NCBI GenBank assembly: GCA_036936605.1
Contig: JAUPFV010000001.1
Span: 151,404,187 to 151,468,186 of the forward strand
DNA length: 64,000 nt
Source of the DNA: Limnanthes douglasii subsp. nivea
Lineage: Eukaryota > Streptophyta > Magnoliopsida > Brassicales > Limnanthaceae
Reading direction: 5' to 3'
Shown here: piece by piece, positions 22,298 to 35,738 of the stretch
Position numbering within the stretch: position 1 is the stretch's first letter
How the letters are laid out: every line of letters begins with the position of its first letter
Position numbers and translations under genes: made by a program
Notes under the pieces: generated by a model
The model's input: only the letters and a program-made list of their open reading frames with translations
What the model was told of the DNA's origin: nothing
The model's database searches: none

Positions 22298-25200
22298 TTA
22301 CCTTGAATAATAATATAAATAAATAATGGTTACAAGTGAATATAACTTGATATAAAACATGTAGTGTAAACAAAACCTTTTGTCATTCGGAATAATTTGA
22401 TGAGTACAAGAGTTGTAATACTGATATGACAGGTACAAAAAGATAATAAAAGTTCGAAAGAAAGTAAAATTATTCGTCTTCAGAACCCTCTTTGGATGAT
22501 TCCTCTTCAAACGATGAGCTTGGGATATGATCAAAGGCTTCAATGGGGCACTGTTTGACAAGAATTTCATTCCAAAAGTTGGAAAGATTTATCTTAGGAT
22601 ATGTAGCATTATTGCCTTCTCTTTTTTGCCATTATTGATAACTGCCAACATATCCTTGGTATACTCATCTTCAGCAGCAGTGACAACAAGTTATTTTTCT
22701 TTCTCAAAACCAGTCTTCGGTATGGCTATCTCATCGGTCAAGTTTTTCTTTTCTTCTTCATTTTTGGTAAGAGAAATTTAAAGCTCATCAAATTTCTTTT
22801 TCTCAGAAGCTAAGTCTTCAAGGTGTTTAGCTTTGAATCGATTTATCTCTTCCTGATGTGAAGTGTTTAGATTTTCTTTCTCGATTTGATATTGCTCTTG
22901 TAAATTCTTTTTGACAAATAGAAGTCCTCTGATTAACTTCCACCTTGCCATTTCGAATCCATGACATTGATCCCTTATATTATTACCAATTTTTTCCCTC
23001 ATATATTTCTCACCTTCGTCAACTCTTTTGTAATGAACCATATCTTAAGCCATTCGCTTCAGATGATTTTGAGAAGCCTCGATTTCTTGAGTAAGCGTTT
23101 TCGCTGCAGTATTAAGATCAGAAAAAGTCTGGAGTGCAGCGAGGACTTCTGGGTTTGGCGTAATAGGAGGAAAAACCACTGGACTAGGCCGAGGAATGAG
23201 ATCTAAAGATGTTGTAAGAGCAGTAGGAACAGTGATTTCAGGAGATGCTGCTTCAGAGGCAGAGGGTGTAGATCTTTAACCAAAGTTATGTAGATGATTT
23301 TGAACATCTTAAATGCCAAGATCTCCTTCTCCAACAAGCTCTTATGATTTATCGAAGTTGATAAAACTGTCATGGTCGTAGTGATCATCACTTTGGCTAT
23401 CTTCTGTAGTGATAGTTTTCTTTTGCTGAATGGTGGCTTATCAACGTTATTTTCATTGTCTTTTTGATAATTTTGCTGACTATCATCGGATATTATTTCT
23501 TCGATAGCCTCATTCATTTTGTTTTTTGTTTTCTTCTGGGGACTGGCTCTAGTAACACTCTTCTTTTTTGAAGGTGCAACGATTTTCTTCTTTTTTGGAG
23601 AACGGCCTATTTCTACTCCTTTTTCGATGGTGGGAAGTGTAATTTCTTTTGTTTTTCGTTTCGAACCTATAAGCGTCAGATATATTGAAGGGCTAACACC
23701 AAATGTACTAACTGTTTTTATTTTTATTTTTTGTCTTCTTGTTTTGAGAAAGGTGGTTGTCTGATCTATTGCAGATATGTAAGAACACTTTGTAGTCAAG
23801 GTGGACCAATCTTTTGACAGCTCATTGAGGATTGGGTTGCTCCATCAAATTTTCAAGAGCAGAGGCTCCAAGTGTGACTGGAAACAAGTGATTGTTGAGA
23901 AAATTAATGGGTCCAAAAGTTGTGTGGAATGCGTTATTCCATTTTTTCAGCCCAAGCAGCAATCTTAACAAAGGTTTTTTTTGCTTTTTCTCGATAAATG
24001 GCGTAACGCCTCGAAATTTCTGTTCGGAATATATAAATTGATAATGAATAAGGATAACAGCAGTTAAAAAAATAATTTAGAATAATAGTATTAAGAGACT
24101 TACGACCACTCCTCCAGATGAGGTTCAATCTTGAGGGATTTGCTTCAGATATTTCTTTGCCAATTTCCCATGCGCCTGAAATAAAGATAAATTTTTGCTT
24201 CCAAAATTTTTATGCTTCCTGAAGATCGTCGATGATCATTAGGTCTGCATCCAATATAAGATAGTAAAATTGAAGCACTAGTCCCTTGGATAATTTGGTT
24301 AAACATATAAAGTCTTTGATGTTGATCGGGATTTTGGACAAGCTGGAGACCATGATTACAGAAAGAAGTGTGAACCATTGATGTGGTGCACTTGGATTGG
24401 ACACAAATCCAATAGTTCGAAGTAATCAATTATCATGGGATCTAATAGGAATCGAGGACCCCAGTTGATAATTTTGGGATAAACTATTAGCGTGTCTTTT
24501 TTACAGTCAAGGGGTGTTTCTCCTTTTTTGGGAAGACAAAGTGTGATACTGTCTCTAATTCCCTATTACTTCTTCAAATTAATTACTTGGCTCTCTTCAT
24601 AGTATATGTATGAAACTGTTTTTAGAGCTACAACATAATTTGCATCAAGAAACCTCAAGTTCTCGCCAATTAGAGCCTTTTCATCCCCGGATATGGTGAT
24701 AAGAGCTTTCTTTACTCTTGGTTTACAAATTTTCCCTTGAGCAGCATTCTCCGATTCTTTCGAAGGTTTTTCCTCTGTATCAGCCTCATTATTTGACTAA
24801 GTAGCATCAGATTCAACCTCTTCTTATATTTCATCTCTCAGTTGAGGAGGATTATTTGAGGGATTTTGTTGAGATGATGTATCTGTCTCAACAATCTCCC
24901 TTGGGGGAGGGGAGTTGTAGATGGATTCGATGTAACATCAGTATCGTCTCCCGTAGCTATGAAGGTCTTTTTTTAGGATCTTATGGTGGACAAGTTTTTG
25001 AAAGATTTCTCGAGAAAGGGGTTACTTCGGATTGCTTTAAAGAAGGTTTGTTTATTTCACAACTAATTCGAGGCGATGATTGGGAAAGAGAAGGTGAGAT
25101 TCAAGGAGCTTTTGGCGTTCGAGTTTTTGAAGACTGACTCTCTTCTGTAATATGCAAATGTGAAAAGCAGGAACTCTAGAAGGATCGGAAATATCGTAAT

Positions 25201-25520
25201 AGATGGTCTTTGTAGATGTTCCAAGGGGAGCGTTACTTATTAACCCATCGGCTCTATATTCTTCTGCTCTTTCGCTGATGCAGAGATAATCGTAAGCTCC
25301 GAAGATGTTGTCTGGTTTTGGAGATGCAGGTTTTTTGGAAATTCTGGCCTTGGATCTTCTGGATTTTGGGTACTTTCTCATAAATTGGTTGAAGGTTGAA
25401 CGGAAAATATGAATTTTCTGGTAAAGGAAGCCAGTAAGTTTGAAGAATCCAGTGAGGGTAGCAAAGAAGTTTAGAGGTTTTCTGCGCTTTCTCTCTCGAG
25501 AAATTTTGTTTATGGATCAA
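22298..25520 (-). pseudogene. Antisense coding-like region of Tat element 1
   Basis: Between integrase and the 3' LTR the minus strand has a series of protein-like segments in shifting frames. From 25520 down: basic N-terminal stretches, WFTLLSVIMVSSLSKIPINI (about 24370), YREKAKKTFVKIAAWAEKME (about 23990), a lysine-rich linker (about 23600), a proline-rich phrase LIPRPSPVVFPPITPNPEV (about 23190-23130), and a charged, probably coiled-coil stretch (23041-22778, YQIEKENLNTSHQEEINRFK). Extra antisense ORFs at this place are known from Tat-lineage elements; their role is unclear. Stops interrupt it here, so it is a relic, perhaps of a spliced gene. Confidence 0.55.
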
Positions 25521-25873
25521 GAATGAGTTATAAAAGAATTTATAGGAGAAGAAAAGACGTTTTGAGAAACAAAAAAGTTTTATATTGATTGGGCAGAATT
25601 TGAAACGGTTGCGTGAATAAGGGTTCGACTCCTGTTATGATAAGGGCTTAGGTGTAGGACTAACACCTAAGGGGTCATGATTTATTGAGAAATGGCTTTG
25701 ATACTTAAGATTATTAGTTTTTCTTCGAACATAAATATGAGAGGATGATTATATGTGAGCATTTTTCGAGGCATTTAACAGAATGATCGATTTATCTTCG
25801 GTTTCCGGAGGAAGAAGTCATCATTGCTTCTACCTATATTCGAAGTTAATTAGTTCTCATTCATTTATTGACA

Positions 25874-26208
25874 TGAGAATTAAGAGGGTTATTGATAAAG
25901 AAGTAAAAATTTAGGGACTAAAATGTAAACAATGAAACTTTATATAACAGATGGTGAAGTTAGAGAAAGAATTTATAATTATGTATTTTAGTCAAGGACT
26001 CAAAGCGCTATTAGCTCTTTTTATGTAACTGTCTTCAGTTGTAAACTAAGTCTTTATGCCTCTATATAAATGCTAGAGCTAAACTAATAAAGGGGTTGAA
26101 TTTATGAGTTAGAACACTTATACACTTTGACTTTCTCTCTCTAAAATCTATTTCTCTCTCTAAACGTTTCTTATTTACTAAAGTGATTCCAAATAACCAG
26201 ATTCACCA
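25874..26208 (+). repeat. 3' LTR of Tat element 1
   Basis: Homologous to 15727-16038 over its length, with many substitutions and an additional CTCTCTCTAAA-type stretch near 26140. TATA-like CTATATAAATGC at about 26061. Ends ATTCACCA. Confidence 0.8.
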
Positions 26209-26228
26209 AAGATAAACAACTCCACTTA

Positions 26229-26257
26229 TATCATCATCATCAACATCATCATCAAAA
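26229..26257. repeat. (ATC)n microsatellite
   Basis: Interrupted ATC repeat just outside the 3' LTR. Confidence 0.8.
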
Positions 26258-28366
26258 GAGAACAATTATAAATATAGTTGTGTTAAAATCTAGCTTTGGA
26301 ACTGAGTTTTCAAGTTCACGGTATATCGCTCATACAAAAAAATTATCAGATTGTAAAGGGAATTACCTCTTTTAGTTTTCATAAGTCTTTAATGTTCCAG
26401 ATCCGGATCCATATATTCAAAAAAAAATATCAAGTATCATTAATGTCTCATTTGGTTTAAGAGTGACAGAGGTAAGACCAACTTATGTGTCCTAATTAGA
26501 TAAGGTTGTTGCGGCTCATTAACTACTATCTTTCGCGACAGTGGGGCGTAAACACACACAAAATTCACAAGTTTAGCCATATAAAGAGTTTGACTCTTTT
26601 CTTTAAGGCATGATAATCTCGGGTGGGATGATTAATATCATTATGGTATGTACACCACTTGCTGGTGTTGTGCTTCTCTCGAGGCTTTGATGTATGTTAT
26701 GTTTGTTGTACATAATAAAATCTATATAGTTTTCATAAATGAGTGTTATGTTATAGGTTATCGGTACTCGAACACAAAAATAATCATTCTCCAGACCATA
26801 AAACAGTACGATATGCTAAATATTGGATTTGGTTATCCATTAATCCAGACCTAGGTTGTCTCGACTACCTTATATGTAATTGCATCAATAAATCCCCAAA
26901 TACATGGGAAATTTTATATATCAATTTTTCCGATAGTTGGTTAAGGATGAGAATTTAGTGGTATGCGACTAAAATAACATCCTCGTGATGATCCTTGAAG
27001 TTGTTATTCGTTTTCATAAAACAGTAAGTGTAGTCCTACATATTTTCATTCACATCATATTCGTAATGCATTATATAATTGACCCCTTTCAGTAATAATC
27101 TTTATATCGATGAATGCGTCTTGAATCGAGTCCATATACCATAAAAAATATGGACAGATCCTTAAGGTAGATGATTAAACTAAGTCAAAACATTCTCATT
27201 GAGTTTTATTTAGAATGCCCGATATATGATATAATAATCTTTACTAAACTCGAGTATTTCTTGTAGAATTTATTAATATGGTGATCTGAATCATTTATCT
27301 CATTATTCTTGCCAATCTTGTATTGATTAAATTTATGTAAATGGGAGATAAGAAAGGGTAGTTTTTCAAAACGATTTTAAATGTCACTAGTGATCTGTCT
27401 AACGTGTACTTCATAATAGGACGAGGGCGATCATAAGGCTCGAACCATATCTAATAGAGATTATCAAAATAATATGGAAATATTATAGGATAGTGCGGGG
27501 TTCATGCGTGGTACCACCATATTGTTGATTAGTGTTATTTGGGGATAAACATTAAAAAGCCTGACATAGTAACATGTTAGGTTTTTTTCAATGACAGAGG
27601 CAACAAGTTGAGTCCTCGGTGAATATGATTGACCACAGTGTCTAAAAAGATAAAATTATACAATGCATGTGCCTCCGTGCCCGAGTCTCTGAATTTTACT
27701 AGACATATTAACCATATTGTGATCATATGGGGGACCCTTGTTTTATTAAGAATAATATTTTCAGTCATAATTTTTATCATCTTTAAGAGAATGTGTGTTC
27801 CCACTATGTATGATAAGAGCCTATGTGATTTTATGTCTGATACATTGTTTCATTCATCTGAACCCATGTACTCAGACCATATTTTAGCTCATAACAAATA
27901 AGCAATGATGGATAAGAGGGCTTTGTGTATCATATTGCGGATGTTGATAATATTATCATATGGGAGTGTCAAAATTCGTCCATTTAATGTTGTAGGAAAG
28001 ATAAATTGTTATATTGTACTTTATTATTTGGTCATGTGAGACTAGCAACCTTGGGGTCAGTCGGGTAGTTTAACATGGATCGATATTGGTAGAGGTTTAT
28101 GATTTACAAATTGATTTTTAAAAGAGTTTTTATTTCTTGGTAGTTTTCAGTTCTCATATATGCTGTCACTTGATATGCCGAATCCATACCTTTGGTTTGT
28201 AGTGAAAAATTATTTAATCAGAGTGTAAAATTGGATTGGAGGTCCGCTGTAAACAAAAAATGGTGTAAGTAAAAAGTAAGTAAAAACTATTTTTATAGAA
28301 TAAAATATTTATCTCTCACAAATGATATTGGTCATTTAATTATAATAGTCAGAGAGAAATGTAAAA

Positions 28367-28427
28367 ATGTGTGTTTGTGTATGTGTGGCGAGGGGGGGGG
28401 GCACGTGTGTGTATGTGTGTTTGTGTT
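28367..28427. repeat. GT-rich simple repeat with a G run
   Basis: TGTGTGTTTGTGTATGTGTG, then a run of nine to ten G, then GTGTGTGTATGTGTGTTTGTG. Confidence 0.9.
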
Positions 28428-29589
28428 AAGGAAAATCCTAAGACATGCATTTTACAAGACTCTCTATCTAGTGTAATTCACCAACATAGAGAAGGAACAT
28501 CAATGAATAATAAAACAAAGTTTCCGGTAAAGTTTTGAAACTACGTTCCCAGTAACAAAGTTCATGCTTTTGAAAATAATGATACAATGACAACGAATAA
28601 AACCGACACGTGATTTATGTGGTTTGAAATACAGATCAATCCTATATCCATGGACAAACAAATATTATATTATTTAGATGGAACAAGTACAAGGAACTTC
28701 AAACAACACAAAATATAAGGAAATAAACAATAATCACACTTCTTAAAATAAAATATTAAGTTTAGTGATATCTTACAACCTTAAGTATTTTTTTAGTTTC
28801 GAATTTATTCAATAATTCATCAATTCAAAAATAACTTAATTCATTAAGCGTTTTATTTTATAAATAAGTTTTCTCTATTTGGAAACTCTATATGCAACAA
28901 GAATGCTTTCTCTCCCTAGTTTCAAGATTAAGAGTAATTATGCACAAATATTGTATCATATTTATAAATATGATCTAAATTAGTGTATGTTAGAATAAAT
29001 ATACACCAATCTCACAATAACACACCAAAGTTGATACACAAGATCCAAATTAACGACTTCAATAAATTCATACAACAAGTTATTGCAATAGCCAATACTA
29101 TATTCTAGATCAATAGTTGTGATAATAGTTCATCCACCTCAACTATATCTTAACACATTTAGTTATTCTTAAAGTTATCCATTTTTAATATACTAAAAAA
29201 CCCCCATATTGATTTCCAAATAATAGTCGAAGCTTTCAGCTCGCCAAAAACTATATTCCTAATGTTTCTTCTCTTACTGTCCAGACTTGTCTTCTACTGA
29301 GACATAACTTCTTAACAATAACAAAACTCATCCGAGATTGAAACTCTTTGTTGAGGTTGCAACCTTATAGTGTCAAAAAATCTACAATAGTTGAAACCTC
29401 CAAAATTGAGATTTTACCTTTGAGGTTAAGTTCTATCTACTAGACACTACACTTAAAGAATATACTTAACAATTCTCCAATTAGGCTTTCAGTCACTCCA
29501 GTATCTGTTACCTCAGTGTTCCAACTATTTATTTCCAAAAGCATATAACTCACATGCTTCCTAGACTTGAACAAGTCTTATACAATTGG

Positions 29590-30000
29590 TAAACATTAAA
29601 ACTGAAAGTCAATTTGCTAGAGGATATGAAGGATGATCTTCAACTGAAATCTTTGCAACCTTCATTTACTCTTTGTCCACTACATTTTGGATGAAGTGAA
29701 GATTCATATTAATATGCTTTATCCTTTGATGGAACTCTAAACTCTTCAACAAGAGAATAACATCAACATTATCATACAATAATGTAACTTACTATTTCTT
29801 AAGAGTTATCTCACTTAAAAATACCTTTAACTGTATGTTTCTTTTTTTACAACAATATTATTTATTTATTCAGCTTTTGTAAATAATAAGACAATAATCT
29901 TATATGCACTAGCTTTCTAACTAATCACTTCACCAAAAATTATAAACAATCTCCTCCGCTCCATCCATGTATCTTGTAATAATATCAGCAAGCCCCGTTG
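29590..30000 (-). pseudogene. Ty1/copia RNase H fragment
   Basis: On the minus strand, 29780-29600 reads LLYDNVDVILLLKSLEFHQ, then RIKHINMNLHFIQNVVDKE, stop, MKVAKISVEDH. This matches the end of copia RNase H (pattern H-x-R-x-K-H-I-x-x-x-x-H-F-I, then the K-I-x-T-x-D-type tail). Upstream in that orientation the sequence is too decayed to read. No LTR was assigned. Confidence 0.6.
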
Positions 30001-33000
30001 GCTCAATCACCAATGATAGTAACCAGGCTCATAACTTCACCAACGAGGATATAAAAAGGATATGAAGTAAAAGTTACTTTTCATTTAAACTATATGCCAC
30101 CAAATTAAAAATCTTCTTTGTGTTCCTTGAAATGTTTTTTTTATAAAACTTTGATGATTTACCATTATAGAAAGAAGACAATAAGAGATGAAAATGTTAA
30201 AGGTTTGATTTCTAAGAGTTTAATATTAGGAAAAAACTGTACTTTCACATTTAATGATTCATTCAGTTTGAGAGTGTAATTGTTTTACACTTGTCCTAAA
30301 CTATTTCTCTTTGTTATCAGTTCTACATACACAACCTAAACTAACCAGAATAACCGATTTTTTTTTATATAAGTTCAAGTCTTTAGACACTGGCTAATCA
30401 TTTTCTTAGTGAGGTCTTATATTGATAAATTTTCAGTTGAAAACTCATGTCAATCCATTTATTTTTTCGTTAAAAATGGTATACCCTTCTAAATTATGTT
30501 CATTATGCTGGCAATCTAATGCTCAATTGTGGTTTTAAACTATGTTTTAAGTTTGATACGCCAAAATGTTAGCTTCGTGTGCTCTATCTAGTTGTACATA
30601 TTCGTGTTTTTATATTATTATATTATTATTTTATTCTAAAATATTTAAGACTTTAAAATTCACCCACCCATCTTGAACTTATCTCAGACTCTTATAAAAT
30701 ATTAAGATAAAGTAAAATTATACTTATATTTCTTTGATTTTAATTTTGTTTGAGTTTGATTCATCAAAGATCATGGAGTTTGGTTTCAGATGTGGATTCT
30801 TAGGTCTTTTTTAAATGAAAATTCTTCATGTTTTCAATTTTTATAATATTTTTGTTATGTTTGTAATTGTTAGTAATTGTATTTTAAGTCTTTAAATATA
30901 ATACAAATTTGACCAGGTTTCTGGAAGCAAATTTTTCTTGAAATGAAATGTCATATGAGCGTAATAACCACTACACCAAATGTTAATGGTGTCATGGTGA
31001 TACTATAATGTTATCTCATTTTTACACGATTTTTATTTTATTTTATTTTGGTAATGAAACATGTGATATTTTTATTCTAGTTTTCAATTTAGTCAATTAT
31101 ATAAAAAATCATATATATAAATTTATCTATTAATTTTTTTAATAGTCTTTAATGCTAATATTTTGTTATTTCTTATAAATTATATTGACTTGCAGACTCA
31201 ACTTTTATATTTTCTAAGATACTAGGTTTGGTACATGTAATATATTGACTTTTTAATTTAAGTGTTATATTTTCTAATGTATTGGCTTTGGTAGATTTTC
31301 CTCATTAAAAAACTGTTTTGTTTAGATATGATATATTTCATGCTAATAACCATGAATTTTGTTGAAGGTTTATGGCTCAAATTTATTTTTGATTTCGGAA
31401 TCTAGTTGCTGCAAGTTAAAGGTTTGTTTCAGGGGGATTTTCAGGTATAGTTGTGGCTTTTCAGTCTCGAATTTTATGCTATATGGTCTTATAGTCCTAT
31501 AGTTTCTTTAAAATATATATTTGTAATCTTTTGTTGATGAGGAGACATCAAATGATAAATGTTTGAAATTATCTATTTTTATATTTCATTATAAATATTT
31601 TATTATTCGTTGATTATAGTAGGTAATAAAAAAGTTTGTATATGGAATAACCAAATTATATTAGAAATAATACTACTATATTATAAATACTACAATTAAC
31701 GATGTTAAGCTATCATAATTAGTCATGTTACTCATGACGGCTTAATAATACTAATAATGTTATTCTTGATATAATATTGTTATTCTTGACTAATCATGTA
31801 ATTTGATGTTATTCATGAGAGGTTTAACAATGCTAAAAAATTTCATGACAATTTGATAATGTTAATATTCATTACAATTTATCAGTGTTAATACTGATAT
31901 TCATGATTAACTCTATTATTTACGATAACTTAAAAGTGCCACCACTATTATTCCCGATATAATACAATATTCTTAATAAGATTCTTTCTAGTTTTTGTCT
32001 AATGAAAAAAAACTATAAAATATAATCACCGATATGGAAACCTCATCAATCACAAACGTTTAATCATGCTAAAACTATATAAATAAAAGACATATATTTA
32101 TTTTAAGTTGGATTAAATTTAAACTATAAATCAATCAAAGATCCATAATATAATGCTATATTCATAACCTCAACTCATCATAACATACACTTAAATTATT
32201 TACACAATGATATTATAAATAACTTACATAAATTAAGATAGTGTGTTTTCTCTTATACCAAAATACAACGATTCAGTATGTTTATTCTCGCTAACAAAAC
32301 TCACTTTATATGTAAGACATATGAGAAAAAATAACAAAAAATAACCGTACCTAATTTATTTATCCAAACTAAACAATTGAAGATATTATATATAAATATT
32401 TTGGTTTAGTGCTTTTAGTCACGATATTGGAGTATTCTCCACCAGAACCACCTTTCTTTGATCCCAGTTCTACAACATACAACAAAATATAAAGAAAATA
32501 ATAAGTTGCAATGATGATAAAAATGACATTTGACTAAACATTTATGATTTCCCACTTGAAAATGTTGTAACATTAGAACAATGTTAGTGTTAAATTTATA
32601 AAATAATTCTATAAAAGAGTTAAGGTCATGGAACTAACAAATAAAAAATCCAACTTATAATGGTGAAAATTCTTATGATTTTTCACATAAATCAGTTGAA
32701 AGACATCGTTTCATTAGCAATATCTTATAATAATTAACCATTCAAGTACATATCAAGAATAAAATGAATATGAACTGTCTAGCATACAATAGACCAAAAT
32801 ATTTAAGCACGACATCTCCTTTAAGATAAACCATTTTATTTTGCATATAAGCTATTGAACATATTTCTTCGATAGATTTGTGACAATATTTCTCTTTGGA
32901 GCAGGAAAGACACTGTTATTATGAGTCAAAAATAGTTTTAAGGCTAAACCAAAAGTGCACGTTATCTCATAATCGACAAAATGGCATAATCCTTCAATAT

Positions 33001-33427
33001 TAGTTGATTTATGCGGTTAAGAGCATCATGTCTATCAATGTAACTAATATGTTACATTGACACCTAGAAAACATAATATAAATTATCAGAGACTTACAAG
33101 CCTCTATGTCACGACTATTCATGTTTTTATATTATTATATTATTATTTTTTAGAATTTTTATAGTTTGGTATATATCTTATCTATTCTTAAAACTTTGTT
33201 ATGTCATTTAAGAATTCACCCTTAAAAATGACTATTTTGTAACTATTTTTTAAATGGCGGTGATCATGATTGATAAAGTCTGATACATAAAAGTCTAAAG
33301 CTCATTAGGTTAAAAAATAAAATATCAAATATTGGGTTAAATATATAATCAATAAAAATATTTATTTCTAAGATCATGTACAATAATATTAATTTGAATT
33401 AGTAAAAAATTATGTTTGTGAAATAGT
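30001..33427. other. Unrecognised AT-rich DNA with dispersed internal repeats
   Basis: No coding signal. It contains a degenerate array at 31710-31975 and two similar 45-bp blocks at 30600 and 33116. Confidence 0.5.
31710..31975. repeat. Degenerate array around TTATTCATGAC-GATTTAATAATGTTAATA
   Basis: About eight loose variants of a 25-35 bp phrase (CATGACGGCTTAATAATAC, CATGACAATTTGATAATGTT, TATTCATGATTAACTC and so on). Confidence 0.45.
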
Positions 33428-34098
33428 TGTTAAGGGAAAAATCTAAAACAATAAATCTGCCAAAATCCTTCGCCTCTTATTTATACTATTCTAGGCTGTA
33501 ACTCCCTTATTAAATACAAACATTTAATGGGTTGTGACCGTCGTTATATTAATTATTACAAATTTTCCATAATCGTGGTCCTTGGATATGATATTAACTT
33601 TGTTTACCGTTTGTCGATGTAACGGTTAGTTCCACCAATTGTCGCGTTGGGTATTCTTCGTGGTTCTGCTTAGGCCGGGTCTGATGTCAGCTTTCTCCTG
33701 GCCGAGCGATGTCGCACACTATGTTCTTCGAGTGTGCTTGCCCTTGACCGTACTTTACTTGATTATAGACGGGCGTGGACAGGTCTTGAGTTTTCTTTGG
33801 CCCGAGTGCGCGTGATTTTGATCGGGATCTGCTCGACGTAAGTTCTAGCGCGCTCTGCTCCGTACCTCTTCTGTTCGGATCGGGCGCATCATCCATTTTT
33901 AAGGTCTTTCCGCTCTTTCTACTCTATGCGGCCCTGCTCGGCTTCGATCTGCCCTGCTCTACTGGTATTTTGTCTTGCTCTTCTCTATTTATTTGGTTAT
34001 ACTTTGTTCCGTTCCGTTTGGTTTTTACGTGTGCTCTTCATATTAGTTATGGATGCCTACTCCCTTATCAATAGTCATTTATATAGTACATCCCAACA
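33428..34098 (-). mobile_element. Candidate solo LTR, GC-rich relative to surroundings
   Basis: The boundaries fit an LTR with short inverted ends (TGTTAAGGG at 33428, TCCCAACA at 34098; read on the minus strand TGTTGGGA...AACA). Minus-strand TATA-like TATAAATAAGAGG lies near 33489-33477. Base composition is clearly richer in G+C than the flanks between 33590 and 33960. No perfect 5-bp target duplication is seen (flanks AATAGT and ATCAGG), and no partner LTR was found in the window. It could be another kind of insert. Confidence 0.4.
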
Positions 34099-35738
34099 AT
34101 CAGGAATTGTCATTCTCACTATTCTTGAGGGATTTCATACGACTTTGAACATTCCTCAAGCTCACTAATTAGTTACCTGTTAATATATTATGGTAAATAA
34201 ACATGTCTTAGATATCTATATCTATCGATTTTAATCTTATACACTTCAAAAATGGTTTTTTTCTTCAATTTTACTGTAATATATGATTGGATATTTGAAA
34301 CTATAATACACGACATTTTATTATCAATGATATTTTGTAATTTTACAAATATTGTACAAGCCAAATAATAAATATACGATGAATGATATGATCATTTTAT
34401 TCATCATATATATTTTATTTTATCTTTCCAGCTTTTAGATCCGTTCACAAACTTTCAACAATTAGCAAAAGATTTGTATATGAACAAATATATAATTTTG
34501 AAATTTTGTAATCTATTCTAATGACTCATATTCTACACCTGAGATCCGAGATCCATCGTCCATAAACGAATGACGAATATTTTGTTTTTAAAAATATAAT
34601 AGGAAGAATAAACAAATAAAGAAGAATTGCAAGATATTTTTGTTAGGTGTAGGCTAAAAATTCACTGGTGTAGAGAATTGTCGATCTTTATGGCTAAAGA
34701 TGGATGACTGAGACTAAAGGGTATGAATTGTCTAAGCTTAAATCGAAGACATAGATGTAGATACGTTTGTTGGAACTTAAGAATGATCTTGGCCGACAAA
34801 AAATGTAATGTTTATACTAGAACCGAAGGTACTGATTCCCTAATAGACCGAATACATAAAAACATGTTGATGAAGACTAATGTGTACTCTTCTAGGTTAT
34901 TGGATTGAGATTTATTACGTGTATATAAGATTATGAATTGGATGAAATATATATACCTCTAGTTAAGAGAATTATTCTGGATCATGCATTAAATTGAGAT
35001 AAAATATATAATGGTACAAACATTAGGAAATAGTGCCACTACCAGACAAAGCACCATGTGTTAGTGTAGTATAAACCATTTCCATATTTGGCTAACAAAA
35101 ATAATATACTTTTGGTGCTAATATGAGTTTGATGCATTATGCACCTTATCATTGAATCCATATAAAGTGAAAAAGGAGATTGAAGCATGGGTAACATGTT
35201 GAGTAAAAATAAAAAGAATATTTATAAAGAGGTACAACTTCTTGCTTGTCTGGTTTTAGAGAGAAAATTGAGGTAGATGATAAGCATTGAGATAAACTAT
35301 GATATCCATAATTTGTTTTTGCAAGCCGAATGCATTTTATAACAAAATAATAGTGGTTCAGTTATTTGTATTTGAGACAGTATTCTTGTAACCTTCTCAT
35401 ATATAAAATCAGTTTATGTTACACGTTGATGTAAAATTTCTTCACAATTTGGACCATATTAAATTTATCTTGTGTGATTTTGTTTGATTGGTTTATGTTT
35501 TTTATCTTTTTGTTATCTTTTCTAAACTATAATGTTAAGAGTGGAAGCTCTTAACTTCATCATTATCAATAAAAAATGTGTTTAATGTTCTTTCAAGTCT
35601 CGACTACCAGTGGTCAAGCTCCGGCTAATGCTTTATTAGCTTCGATCATTATTGATCTTGTAAATATTGTAATTTCCAGAACAAGTGGTGCAGTGAGTGT
35701 GTAGAATTCGTAACAAGATTGTTTTGTTGTAATATATA
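34099..35738. other. AT-rich DNA, probably including the copia 5' end
   Basis: No gene seen. The stretch just upstream of 35739 should hold the 5' LTR and leader of the copia element, but no second LTR is available for comparison. Confidence 0.4.

Larger units (their letters stand above)
15727..26208 (+). mobile_element. Tat-lineage Ty3/gypsy retrotransposon 1 (both LTRs present)
   Basis: Two direct repeats of about 312 and 335 bp (15727-16038 and 25874-26208) flank 9.8 kb holding gag, protease, RT, RNase H, an extra RNase H-like domain and integrase in that order, then a minisatellite and an antisense coding-like region. Order, the second RNase H and the long 3' region define the Tat lineage. 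The LTRs differ at many positions and by short indels, so the insertion is old. pol has stops, frameshifts and substituted catalytic residues. Five-base target duplications could not be recognised, so the LTR ends are best estimates (TG...CA). Confidence 0.88.
26209..29589. other. Unrecognised AT-rich DNA
   Basis: No ORF with a recognisable domain on either strand. Open frames at 26648-26958 and 27577-27901 show no family features. It probably consists of old transposon debris. Simple repeats: ATC-rich tract (26229-26257) and a GT/G tract (28367-28427). Confidence 0.5.

Noticed and set aside
30971..30982. CACTACACCAAA as the terminus of a CACTA transposon
   Set aside because: No inverted partner TTTGGTGTAGTG and no 3-bp duplication were found in the next few kilobases; kept only as a remark under the degenerate array.
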